From positions 1 through 5,703 of the forward strand of contig QQSG01000139.1 in assembly GCA_003602665.1 (NCBI GenBank): a DNA stretch of 5,703 nt, read 5' to 3'. Origin of the DNA: Candidatus Poseidoniales archaeon. GTDB lineage: Archaea; Thermoplasmatota; Poseidoniia; Poseidoniales; Poseidoniaceae. The position numbers were made by a program, and so were the translations under genes. Numbering within the stretch: the first letter of the stretch is position 1; each line of letters begins with the position of its first letter. Below the pieces are notes generated by a model. The model did not search any database. It was not told where the DNA came from and worked only from the letters and a program-made list of their open reading frames with translations. Below, piece by piece: positions 1-5,703 of this stretch.

Positions 1-1008
1 GCTCCTTTGAGGAACATGGAATTTGTAGCACATGCGCCACTCGGTGTTGTTGGCACACACATGATTATTCCGCAGTCTATTCTTTCAGACGGGGCAACGC
101 TTCACACACCTTCAGGAACAGACATTGACATTACAGCATCAACAATGACCTCTGAAATTTGTTCGAAAATGAACGAAGCAGGCATGACCGTTCTTGACGC
201 TCGCAATCTTGGCGAATATTCGGGTTGGTGGACAATGACATTCGATCAAATCCAACAACGACTTGGCGTTGATATGCATCGTCAAACAATTGAAGTTGCA
301 CCTCGTCCAAATCACACCTTGGGAGGACTTTCAACCGACGAAAACGGAAGAGTTGTCTTGCAATCTTGGGCACGATGGTTCACCGGAGTCTATGCTGCCG
401 GAGATGCATGTTCAAGTGGCCTTCATGGAGCCGATGTATTGGCTGGTAACCGATTACTGGAAGCCATTTGTACTGGAGAATCAGCCGGAATACATGCAGC
501 CGAGTGGATTACAAAGCGGAAATTCACAGGTGCTTCAACACTTGAAGAATCTCTGAACATCGCAGAAGCAGAATTGAGTATGCTTGGCGTTGAATCTGAT
601 GGGCCAGTTCAACGTCTCAAGCCTGTTATCCAACGCCTTAGTGAAATCTTGACATCAACCCAGACGCCTGCAGTTGATGCAACTTCTCTCGCAACTGCTG
701 CAGAATCTCTCAATCAACTTTCGATCCGTGGTGAGCAACTTCATTGTGATGAAACCTCACTCGTTGCAAATCAGAATCTCCTTGAAACACTACGGGCACA
801 AGCCGCAATACGACTTGGCCTCGCTAGCGTAAGAAGTTCCGAATTGAGAACAGAATCTCGCGGCCTTCATCAGCGTTCAGATTATCCGGAAGAAGATTCT
901 GAACTACTCCACCACAATCTTGTCTACAACGACGGTTCGACTGGAACACTCGCATTGAGAAAAGGGCCATCAGGAAATTGGATTCTCAACCCAACATCTG
1001 CGGTTTGA
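1..1008 (+). CDS. SdhA/FrdA/NadB-family FAD flavoprotein, C-terminal part (5' end off window), non-canonical active site
   Basis: The frame is open from base 1 and stops with TGA at 1006-1008. The TTG at 7 is an internal Leu codon, because the context (A-P-L-R-N-MEFV) matches the middle of family members; the N-terminal FAD Rossmann region lies upstream. Numbering residues from that TTG, the family features are MEFV (4-7), a PRPNHTLGG segment (99-107), the FAD-contacting stretch YAAGDACSSGLHGADVLAGN (129-148), and the helical C-terminal domain with RTESRGLHQRSDYP (281-294). The family oxidises or reduces succinate/fumarate (SdhA/FrdA) or oxidises L-aspartate for NAD synthesis (NadB). A gapless comparison with the remembered FrdA/SdhA pattern shows QFHPT replaced by AHAPL, the TE pair by PQ, the VHY-type His shifted to NH, and the Arg of GANRLGGNS replaced by Val. 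A standard succinate or aspartate substrate is therefore doubtful. The fold assignment is firm; the substrate is unknown. The helical domain and the ESRGLH-type motif look slightly closer to NadB. Confidence 0.85.
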   Translation, partial: APLRNMEFVAHAPLGVVGTHMIIPQSILSDGATLHTPSGTDIDITASTMTSEICSKMNEAGMTVLDARNLGEYSGWWTMTFDQIQQRLGVDMHRQTIEVAPRPNHTLGGLSTDENGRVVLQSWARWFTGVYAAGDACSSGLHGADVLAGNRLLEAICTGESAGIHAAEWITKRKFTGASTLEESLNIAEAELSMLGVESDGPVQRLKPVIQRLSEILTSTQTPAVDATSLATAAESLNQLSIRGEQLHCDETSLVANQNLLETLRAQAAIRLGLASVRSSELRTESRGLHQRSDYPEEDSELLHHNLVYNDGSTGTLALRKGPSGNWILNPTSAV

Positions 1009-1017
1009 TTATCTGTA

Positions 1018-1054
1018 ATGGCCGATTGGTCGTTGCATGGCCGACAAATCATTG
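1018..1054 (+). repeat. Imperfect 19-base tandem repeat across the HIT start codon
   Basis: The octamer ATGGCCGA occurs at 1018-1025 and again at 1037-1044, where it is the start of the HIT gene. Aligning the 18 bases from each copy gives 13 identities. The period is 19 bases, so the upstream ATG is out of frame with the HIT gene. It opens a 13-codon reading frame (MADWSLHGRQIIV) that ends at TGA 1057-1059, inside the HIT gene. This may be a small local duplication, or chance similarity in a 28-base gap. Confidence 0.4.
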
Positions 1055-1468
1055 TTTGAACACATATTGTCTGGTGACATCCCTTCGCACAAAGTTGGTT
1101 CTGGAGAAGGGTGGTATGCTTTTCTCGATATCTTTCCAAGAAGAGAGGGCCATACCCTTGTGATTCCAACTACTGCCGTTTCAAGAATAAGTGACTTGAC
1201 AACACTGGAACGTTCACAACTCATGGAGGGAGTTGTAGAGGTACAGCGCCTACTTAGTACAAGATTTTCAACAACGGATTTCTCAGTCGTTGTCCATGAC
1301 GGACCACTTGCAGGTCAAGAAGTGGCACATGTCCACGTCCATGTACTTCCAAGAACCAAGAACGATTCAGGAAAGACGTTAGCTGCAATGTGGCCTCCCC
1401 AGGCCCATGAAACCGACCATGAGAAACTAAGAGTCTTGGCTTCAGAACTGCGAATGGAGGGGGAGTGA
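1037..1468 (+). CDS. HIT (histidine triad) family nucleotide hydrolase/transferase
   Basis: This 143-residue protein has the usual length for the HINT/Fhit-like HIT superfamily. These proteins hydrolyse or transfer nucleotidyl groups (for example AMP-lysine, AMP-NH2 or dinucleoside polyphosphates) in the cytoplasm. The N-terminus SLFEHILSGDIPSHKV (5-20) matches the HIT entry strand but lacks the two Cys of zinc-binding members. FLDIFPRREGHTLVIP (29-44) is the typical second block. HDGPLAGQEVAHVHVHVLPR (87-106) holds the signature triad H98-x-H100-x-H102, with H100 the expected nucleophile by analogy with HINT. The ATG at 1037 is chosen because it places the conserved N-terminus directly after the start. 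There is no clear Shine-Dalgarno before it, and the upstream ATG at 1018 is out of frame. The gene follows the flavoprotein by 28 bases, and its TGA abuts the ATG of the acyltransferase. The physiological substrate cannot be told from sequence. Confidence 0.93.
   Translation: MADKSLFEHILSGDIPSHKVGSGEGWYAFLDIFPRREGHTLVIPTTAVSRISDLTTLERSQLMEGVVEVQRLLSTRFSTTDFSVVVHDGPLAGQEVAHVHVHVLPRTKNDSGKTLAAMWPPQAHETDHEKLRVLASELRMEGE
1456..1460 (+). promoter_or_regulatory. Shine-Dalgarno site of the acyltransferase gene
   Basis: GGAGG lies 8 bases before the ATG at 1469, inside the last codons of the HIT gene. It supports this ATG, which follows the HIT stop codon with no spacer, as the true start. Confidence 0.7.
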
Positions 1469-3091
1469 ATGGCCAAAGGAGTTGCAGATTGGGATGGAGC
1501 AGTAGATCACCGAGGCGAGGCATTACCAGTGCTTTCCAAATCTTCTGCGAATATGAAAATGGAGAAGTTATTGAATACTCCAATGCCATCTTACGATAAA
1601 TCAACACCAGGGTCTTTTTTCTGGACGAAATTAGCATTTTTCTTCTGCCGCAGAACGGCAGCAAATCAGTTTCGATCGATTGAATATACAGGGATGGAAA
1701 AGATACCATCAGATAGAGGATCACTCTGCACTTCATGGCATACGAATGGCCTCATAGATCCACTCGGAATTATGTTAGCACATCCAAAGGAATTCGTGAT
1801 GGGTGGGCGCCACGATCTCGTCACACGCCCTGTCCTTTCTTTCTGGACGCGGAGGTTAGCGGTGCAGCCAGTTGTAAGAAAAGCAGAATTACTACGCGGG
1901 GGTTGTTCGGAAGAAGAAGCAACGAATCTCAATGGTCGTTCATTGCTAACTCTTGCAACCGGTATTTCCAGTGGATTTGCTTGTGTGCTTTTCCCTGAAG
2001 GAACAAGCCATGACCTCTCTCATATGCTCCGATTTAGAACAGGGCCGATGAGAACAGTTCTTGCAGCAGCAGCAATCGCTAAGGCGAATGGAGACAAATG
2101 TCCGGTTCTTCAACCAGTAGGTTTGCATTTTCGAGTCCGTCATCATTACCGTACGGATATGTGGGTCGAATTCGGAGATCCTCACTATCTTCCAGAGGAG
2201 AAGATTCCGGAAGATCTAATCGAAGCTGTAAAACAGTTACAATGGGTTGAACCTCCACAAGAACTTGTTCGTTCGCTTCGAGATAACCTTCGTCCACACC
2301 TACATCCCTTGACCCCAAATGTCTCTTCATGGGATGAGCATGGGGGGATGCATCTCATCGCTCAGGTTCAATCACGCATGGAAAACAAACCACTTCGAAC
2401 TTGGCGGGAAGAAGTTCTTGCAGCCCGTGAAGTCCGAGACAGATATCAAACCGAGCTCGAACATGTTGATTCGAAACCTGTAAAAATCGAACATCCCATT
2501 CTGAATCAAGGAATGGAACTCCACAAAAAACTCGAGGAAAGAAATCTCGACGGACGCGATCTGAATAAGGACGCTACTGGTCTGAGAGGGGGCAATCCCC
2601 TTCGTCTCGTAGATGCATCTATCCGGACAGTAATTATGGCGGCACTGCTCCCCGTTTTCCTCGTATCATTATCATTACAGATGTCGTTAGGCCGATTTTT
2701 AGGCGATCGAACTGATGAAGGAGTTGATGCCCGAACAACATACCAATTTTTGGCTGCGATGTTTGGTTCTGTTCTAATGTGGCCTTTCATATCCCTGGCG
2801 ACCACAGGTGCATTATGGTGGTTTGAGTCTGAACTTGAAACAATACTCTCATTTGAGTGGACACACATGTTTGGCGAATCGTCTTCCATGGTGGCAACTG
2901 CAATCCTAACGGTTTATGTTTGTACATTCCCTACGTATTGGTTAACAGGACGTATCTTTGGATTCTGGTGGGATTCCTACGTAGACACTAAGAAGGCATT
3001 TAGACGACTCACTTCTTCCAGTACCTACAAGTCAGAACTCGAAGAGAAACTCACAAATCTGCGTAAAAGTTTAGCCCCTGAGAAGCGTTGA
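1469..3091 (+). CDS. Membrane glycerolipid acyltransferase, PlsC superfamily, Gpt2/Sct1-like G3P acyltransferase type
   Basis: This 540-residue protein is predicted to transfer a fatty acyl group to glycerol-3-phosphate, or to a related lysolipid, at the membrane. The acyltransferase blocks are in order. Block I is SWHTNGLIDP with H91 and D97. Block II is around 113-138 (RHDLVTRP to VVRK). Block III is LFPEGTSHD (174-182) and block IV is CPVLQPVGLHF (211-221), followed by VEFGDP (233-238). The H-to-D spacing is five residues instead of the usual four. The same spacing occurs in fungal Gpt2/Sct1 (HANQFVDP type), which also share FPEGGSHD and a VxFGxP stretch, so that subfamily fits best. A charged linker (~300-370) leads to three hydrophobic segments at about 384-404, 426-448 and 474-497, then a charged tail. 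The gene starts on the base after the HIT stop and has a good Shine-Dalgarno site, so translational coupling is likely. The substrate could instead be DHAP or a lysophospholipid. An ester-lipid enzyme would be unusual in an archaeon. Confidence 0.88.
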   Translation: MAKGVADWDGAVDHRGEALPVLSKSSANMKMEKLLNTPMPSYDKSTPGSFFWTKLAFFFCRRTAANQFRSIEYTGMEKIPSDRGSLCTSWHTNGLIDPLGIMLAHPKEFVMGGRHDLVTRPVLSFWTRRLAVQPVVRKAELLRGGCSEEEATNLNGRSLLTLATGISSGFACVLFPEGTSHDLSHMLRFRTGPMRTVLAAAAIAKANGDKCPVLQPVGLHFRVRHHYRTDMWVEFGDPHYLPEEKIPEDLIEAVKQLQWVEPPQELVRSLRDNLRPHLHPLTPNVSSWDEHGGMHLIAQVQSRMENKPLRTWREEVLAAREVRDRYQTELEHVDSKPVKIEHPILNQGMELHKKLEERNLDGRDLNKDATGLRGGNPLRLVDASIRTVIMAALLPVFLVSLSLQMSLGRFLGDRTDEGVDARTTYQFLAAMFGSVLMWPFISLATTGALWWFESELETILSFEWTHMFGESSSMVATAILTVYVCTFPTYWLTGRIFGFWWDSYVDTKKAFRRLTSSSTYKSELEEKLTNLRKSLAPEKR

Positions 3092-3110
3092 GTTCAAATT
3101 CATCGACCGC

Positions 3111-3114
3111 GAGG
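3111..3114 (+). promoter_or_regulatory. Weak Shine-Dalgarno site of the DUF2299-like gene
   Basis: GAGG sits 7 bases before the ATG at 3122, in the 30-base gap after the acyltransferase. It favours ATG 3122 as start. GTG at 3125 is the only close alternative and would remove one residue. Confidence 0.45.
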
Positions 3115-3121
3115 CATAGTC

Positions 3122-3745
3122 ATGGTGGATACGGAACACATCAACAATATTCGCAAATGGCTCGCCAGCGAACGTCTTGAAATCCGAGATAAAAATGATC
3201 CGCGGGCCGAGGCACATTTCCTCATCAAGTACCCCCCAGGGCCACAAGGGCATATGTTTGCAGTCGTCGTGCCAAAAGGACGCGACTTAGTCTTTGTATC
3301 AAGTATGACGAGAGTTGACCTTGGTCAACAAGAACAGATGAAAGAACATATGATTGAAGAGGCAGAAGTATGGAGCGAATGGGTGCATGAATGCCGATTA
3401 ACGTTGATGAAGGCTGAACTTGATTGGGGGATTCACATGGGGCATGAAGGCAAAGAGAAACCAGGCCCTCTTCAGGCTTTCAATGTAAGTCTGCCAATCT
3501 GGAATGATGGATTGAATAAAAACGCCCTCATGCACTCTTTGCGAAGGCTATGGCTTGCCAAACTCAGTATGATTCATGAAATTAAATACGCATATGGGCC
3601 AGGCAAAGGCGAGCCAGGCCCCGTCGACGATTGGGCTAATCAAGAGAAAAAATCGAGCACAATCAAGATCGACGAACCCGCTAAAATCGAGTTCAACGAT
3701 ACCATGCCATTTGGTACAGGTTTAGATCCAGAAGAGTGGGCCTGA
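3122..3745 (+). CDS. DUF2299-like protein of unknown function
   Basis: This is a 207-residue soluble protein with no signal peptide or membrane segment. Its layout matches my memory of DUF2299, a family described mainly from archaea and without an assigned function. It has an N-terminal helix INNIRKWL (7-14), then DPRAEAHFLIKYPPG (26-40), two strands with VVVPKGRDLVFVSS (48-61), and a long helical stretch (67-101). A second strand region follows, containing AFNVSLPIWNDGLNK (119-133), and then the helix ALMHSLRRLWLAKLSMIHEI (135-154). Family members I recall end near residue 160. Here a polar Gly/Pro/Asp/Glu-rich tail of about 47 residues follows, ending LDPEEWA, which may be disordered or a partner-binding tail. 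The gene lies 30 bases after the acyltransferase on the same strand and may share its transcript. Nothing in the neighbourhood fixes a function. Confidence is high that it is a real gene and moderate for the family. Confidence 0.75.
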   Translation: MVDTEHINNIRKWLASERLEIRDKNDPRAEAHFLIKYPPGPQGHMFAVVVPKGRDLVFVSSMTRVDLGQQEQMKEHMIEEAEVWSEWVHECRLTLMKAELDWGIHMGHEGKEKPGPLQAFNVSLPIWNDGLNKNALMHSLRRLWLAKLSMIHEIKYAYGPGKGEPGPVDDWANQEKKSSTIKIDEPAKIEFNDTMPFGTGLDPEEWA

Positions 3746-3832
3746 AAGCAATTTCTACTTGATACTAAATGACGCCTGAGGGGCGCGGTTAAGTACTGGA
3801 CTGCTATGGTTCAAGGCACCACAGGTGATACT
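3746..3832 (+). other. Intergenic region before the secreted-protein gene
   Basis: This 87-base gap is the longest in the window and is the likeliest place for a terminator of the upstream genes and a promoter for the secreted-protein gene. No convincing archaeal TATA box or bacterial -35/-10 pair was found. The only inverted repeat seen is a 4-bp CGCC/GGCG stem at 3773-3785, too short to call a terminator. Confidence 0.4.
3824..3829 (+). promoter_or_regulatory. GGTGAT ribosome-binding site of the secreted-protein gene
   Basis: GGTGAT ends 3 bases before the ATG at 3833. It matches the archaeal-type Shine-Dalgarno complementary to the conserved 16S rRNA 3' end, and it fixes the start directly ahead of a signal peptide. 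Confidence 0.65.
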
Positions 3833-3925
3833 ATGCGTCAAACAACCAAATCATTTACTCTCGTCAGTTTAATGCTTCTTTCGGCATTTTCCGGATTAAT
3901 CATAGGAACAGAAGAAGCAGAAGCT
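3833..3925 (+). other. Signal peptide, probable Sec/signal peptidase I type
   Basis: Residues 1-31 have a short basic start (MRQTTK), a 17-residue hydrophobic core, and a longer acidic c-region ending A-E-A before Ser32. No twin Arg and no Cys near the cleavage site are present, so neither Tat export nor lipoprotein processing is indicated. Cleavage position is predicted by eye. Confidence 0.75.
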
Positions 3926-5703
3926 TCTCAAGTTGTCATTACAGAAGCCGTTCGCATCGTTGATGGAGGAACGGCATCCGACGCCCAAACAACTGTTGCT
4001 TCGGACAGTGAGGGTAACGTCCACGTTGTTTGGACACGTAACAATCAACACCTGTACTATTCCATGTTATCGCCCCGTGGAGAGACACTCATTGACGCAA
4101 CTCAAATCACAAACCCCGGCCTCCACAAAGTATGGCATCCAGATATGGTCATCGATGATACTGACCGAATCCACATCGTTTGGGCAGACAAATCAGGCCA
4201 ATACAAAATTATGTACACTTCCCTAAACCCTTACCTTTCACCGATGGATGGTATGGCTGCTGAAGACAGCAGCATCTCTCAAATTGATGACACAATTCTT
4301 TCGATGCGTGCTCAAGACAGAGATTGGCCATCTATTGATGTTGATAGCAGAGGTAACCTGCACATCGCTTGGCAAGATTCCTATGATGAACTTCAGATGT
4401 TCTTCAATCAACCGCAAATCTACTACACTATGATTCAACCTGAATTCGACGCAGGTAACATTCTCACCCTCTTCGAAGACACTCTTTTGACCCCTATCAT
4501 TGGTCACAAAGGACACCCTGACATCGTTGTTGATTCAAATGATCTTGTTCAGATTGCTTGGGACGATACCCGTGGTGGCAAGGTCGAACTTGTCTTTATT
4601 GTCGATACCTCTGGATCGATGTACTCCGAATGGGCTGACGTTTGTACCGTTATTTACGGTGGAAACTTTGCAGCAGGGGGATATTTCCAAGGCTTGAAGC
4701 CAATGCTTGAAGAAGGCAACATGACTGTCTATGAGACCATTTATGGTCTTGGCAACACCCTACCAGGTGCTGCAAGCAGTGGCAACTGTGCAACCCACAA
4801 CAAGAACGCAGGGCCTCGTTCAACCGCTCTCGGAATTCAACCAGGCGATGACTCTGGTGGAATCAGAAAACTCCCAGGTACTGTATACAACGGAAACACC
4901 TACTCCGGATATTCTGGTGAAGACTGGGGCCCTGGTACTAACTGGGCTTGTCTTTCTTGGAAGGACGCACAAGGAAACGTTCCAGGAAACCCTCCAACAC
5001 AAGACGATCACAAGTGGAATCCAAATGCTACAAAGATAGCAATCCCAATCTCAGATGAAGGTCCAAAGGACGGAGACCCTGCACAACAAGCAGATGACAC
5101 TACTTCAATCGAAGAAGCACACGACAACTGCGTTATTGCTGGTGTAGTTCCAGTAGGGATGTACGGCCAAACATATGGTGGAGCAACAGGAGTACAATCC
5201 CACTTCAAGGATTTGTCACAATGCCCGAATGGTATCCAGAGTACCTCTGCACGAAACTGTCCAGCAAATACAATCCGTTCAACAAGTGCTGGAGGACAAG
5301 TATACGAGTTCCCATCAGGAACCGGTGGTGCAAGTTCAATGGCTCTTCTTGTTGAAGCAATGGTCTACATCTCTACAAACAACTCTCGTGAAATCTACAT
5401 GTCTGTACTCGACCCATACGGCAAGATGGACAATGACCCAAGCTGGACTCCGGGAGTTTCAGGAACAGTCGCAATGAACGGAAACTACATCGAAGACACA
5501 GGCAAGGGATCTGAAGGACACCTTGTTGTTGTCAATGACACCCGTGTAACAATTGATGACGCATACTCATTCCACCCATCGATTGGTGTGGACATGGAAG
5601 GTAACACGCACATTGCATGGATGGATGGCCGTGATTATGGATTCGAAAAGGACGTCAATTACGAAGTCTATTACACGAAACTACGTTTGCAAGGTGCTGG
5701 AGA
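3833..5703 (+). CDS. Exported protein with beta-propeller-like repeats and an inserted VWA domain (3' end off window)
   Basis: The frame is open from ATG 3833 through the window end without a stop, giving at least 623 residues. The start is supported by GGTGAT just upstream and by a signal peptide: basic R2/K6, hydrophobic core at about 8-24, and AEA|S at 29-32 as the probable signal peptidase I site. There is no lipobox Cys. The mature part has five related repeats, each with an HPxhxVD-like strand, a D-x-x-G-N-x-H-h-x-W strand (Trp at 67, 117, 180, 243, 596), an acidic turn, and a hYYTxhxP-like strand. This resembles sialidase-like or other propeller blades. A VWA domain lies inside the fourth repeat (about 254-518), with MIDAS DTSGSM at 258-263 and ISDEG at 406-410. 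A role in cell-surface adhesion or in binding polymers or particles is plausible by analogy with other VWA proteins; the ligand is unknown. No catalytic motif is visible. The protein probably continues with more repeats and perhaps an anchor. Confidence 0.88.
   Translation, partial: MRQTTKSFTLVSLMLLSAFSGLIIGTEEAEASQVVITEAVRIVDGGTASDAQTTVASDSEGNVHVVWTRNNQHLYYSMLSPRGETLIDATQITNPGLHKVWHPDMVIDDTDRIHIVWADKSGQYKIMYTSLNPYLSPMDGMAAEDSSISQIDDTILSMRAQDRDWPSIDVDSRGNLHIAWQDSYDELQMFFNQPQIYYTMIQPEFDAGNILTLFEDTLLTPIIGHKGHPDIVVDSNDLVQIAWDDTRGGKVELVFIVDTSGSMYSEWADVCTVIYGGNFAAGGYFQGLKPMLEEGNMTVYETIYGLGNTLPGAASSGNCATHNKNAGPRSTALGIQPGDDSGGIRKLPGTVYNGNTYSGYSGEDWGPGTNWACLSWKDAQGNVPGNPPTQDDHKWNPNATKIAIPISDEGPKDGDPAQQADDTTSIEEAHDNCVIAGVVPVGMYGQTYGGATGVQSHFKDLSQCPNGIQSTSARNCPANTIRSTSAGGQVYEFPSGTGGASSMALLVEAMVYISTNNSREIYMSVLDPYGKMDNDPSWTPGVSGTVAMNGNYIEDTGKGSEGHLVVVNDTRVTIDDAYSFHPSIGVDMEGNTHIAWMDGRDYGFEKDVNYEVYYTKLRLQGAG
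3932..5692 (+). repeat. Five diverged propeller-like protein repeats, the fourth split
   Basis: These are protein-level repeats with little DNA identity. Approximate positions are: repeat 1 at 3932-4081, repeat 2 at 4082-4240, repeat 3 at 4265-4447, repeat 4 at 4454-4591 and resuming at 5387-5428, and repeat 5 at 5519-5692. The core strands are SEGNVHVVW, TDRIHIVW, SRGNLHIAW, SNDLVQIAW and MEGNTHIAW. The closing strands are LYYSMLSP, IMYTSLNP, IYYTMIQP, EIYMSVLDP and VYYTKLRL. A full propeller would need six to eight blades, so more repeats are expected past the window end. Confidence 0.75.
4592..5386 (+). other. Inserted VWA domain in the exported protein
   Basis: About 265 residues (254-518) form a VWA/Rossmann-like unit. 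The first strand VFIVDTSGSM carries the metal-ion-dependent adhesion site D258-x-S260-x-S262. TKIAIPISDEGPKDGDP (400-416) is the ITDG-like strand with D408. NCVIAGVVPVGM (432-443) is the next strand. GGQVYEFPSGTGGASSMALL (487-506) matches the closing strand and last helix of VWA domains. The remaining MIDAS Thr is not certain; T369 is one candidate. The domain is longer than a typical ~180-residue VWA and has Gly/Asn/Pro-rich loops. All six Cys of the visible protein are here (271, 319, 373, 433, 464, 476). Confidence 0.8.

Noticed and set aside
7..9. TTG as a start codon for the first gene
   Set aside because: The frame is open upstream to base 1, and the encoded residues match the middle of SdhA/NadB proteins, so this is an internal Leu codon of a gene cut by the window edge.
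1254..1736. 160-codon minus-strand open frame
   Set aside because: It lies antisense across the HIT/acyltransferase junction, both of which have strong family motifs on the plus strand. Its translation shows no recognisable domain.
2506..2889. 127-codon minus-strand open frame
   Set aside because: It is entirely antisense to the linker and membrane part of the acyltransferase, with a low-complexity Ser/Arg-rich translation and no motif.
3773..3785. CGCC/GGCG inverted repeat as a terminator
   Set aside because: The stem is only 4 bp with a 5-base loop and no following T-run.
3751..3800. Possible TATA box or promoter before the exported-protein gene
   Set aside because: AT-rich words such as GATACTAAAT are present, but none fits an archaeal BRE/TATA pattern or a bacterial -35/-10 pair well enough to call.
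3933..5477. Several short plus-strand open frames of 60-100 codons
   Set aside because: They are out-of-frame shadows of the exported-protein gene, whose own frame is uninterrupted from 3833 to the window end with a signal peptide and repeated motifs.
1..5703. tRNA, rRNA, CRISPR arrays, insertion sequences
   Set aside because: No direct-repeat/spacer periodicity, terminal inverted repeats, transposase motifs or tRNA-like cloverleaf was seen. Nearly the whole window is coding.

Overview
The window reads as one strand of a compact prokaryotic chromosome with five consecutive plus-strand genes. Both end genes are cut by the window edge. By eye the base composition is moderate (mid-40s % GC). 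The best guess is a planktonic euryarchaeon of the Marine Group II / Poseidoniales type. Three things suggest this: a DUF2299-like protein, a family known to me mainly from archaea; a GGTGAT ribosome-binding site of the archaeal type; and a large secreted protein combining propeller-like repeats with a von Willebrand factor A (VWA) domain. This is inference, because there is no rRNA or other phylogenetic marker in the window.

Layout: (1) positions 1-1008 hold the C-terminal ~335 residues of an SdhA/FrdA/NadB-family flavoprotein. Nearly all of its dicarboxylate-binding residues in the visible part are substituted. (2) 1037-1468 is a HIT (histidine triad) nucleotide hydrolase or transferase. 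(3) 1469-3091, starting on the base after the HIT stop codon, is a membrane-bound glycerolipid acyltransferase related to yeast Gpt2/Sct1 G3P acyltransferases. (4) 3122-3745 is a DUF2299-like protein of unknown function. (5) 3833 to the window end is an exported protein of at least 623 residues. It has a signal peptide and five related beta-propeller-like repeats, and a VWA domain is inserted inside the fourth repeat. The only non-coding gaps are 28, 30 and 87 bases.

Genes 1-4 are tightly packed and could be one transcript, with HIT and acyltransferase the most clearly coupled. They do not form a recognisable pathway. Gene 5 has the longest upstream gap and its own strong ribosome-binding site, so it may be a separate unit. 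The points most worth a second look are the nested VWA architecture in gene 5, the substituted active site in gene 1, and a bacterial/eukaryotic-type ester-lipid acyltransferase in what is probably an archaeon. No RNA genes, mobile elements, CRISPR arrays or convincing promoters or terminators were seen.
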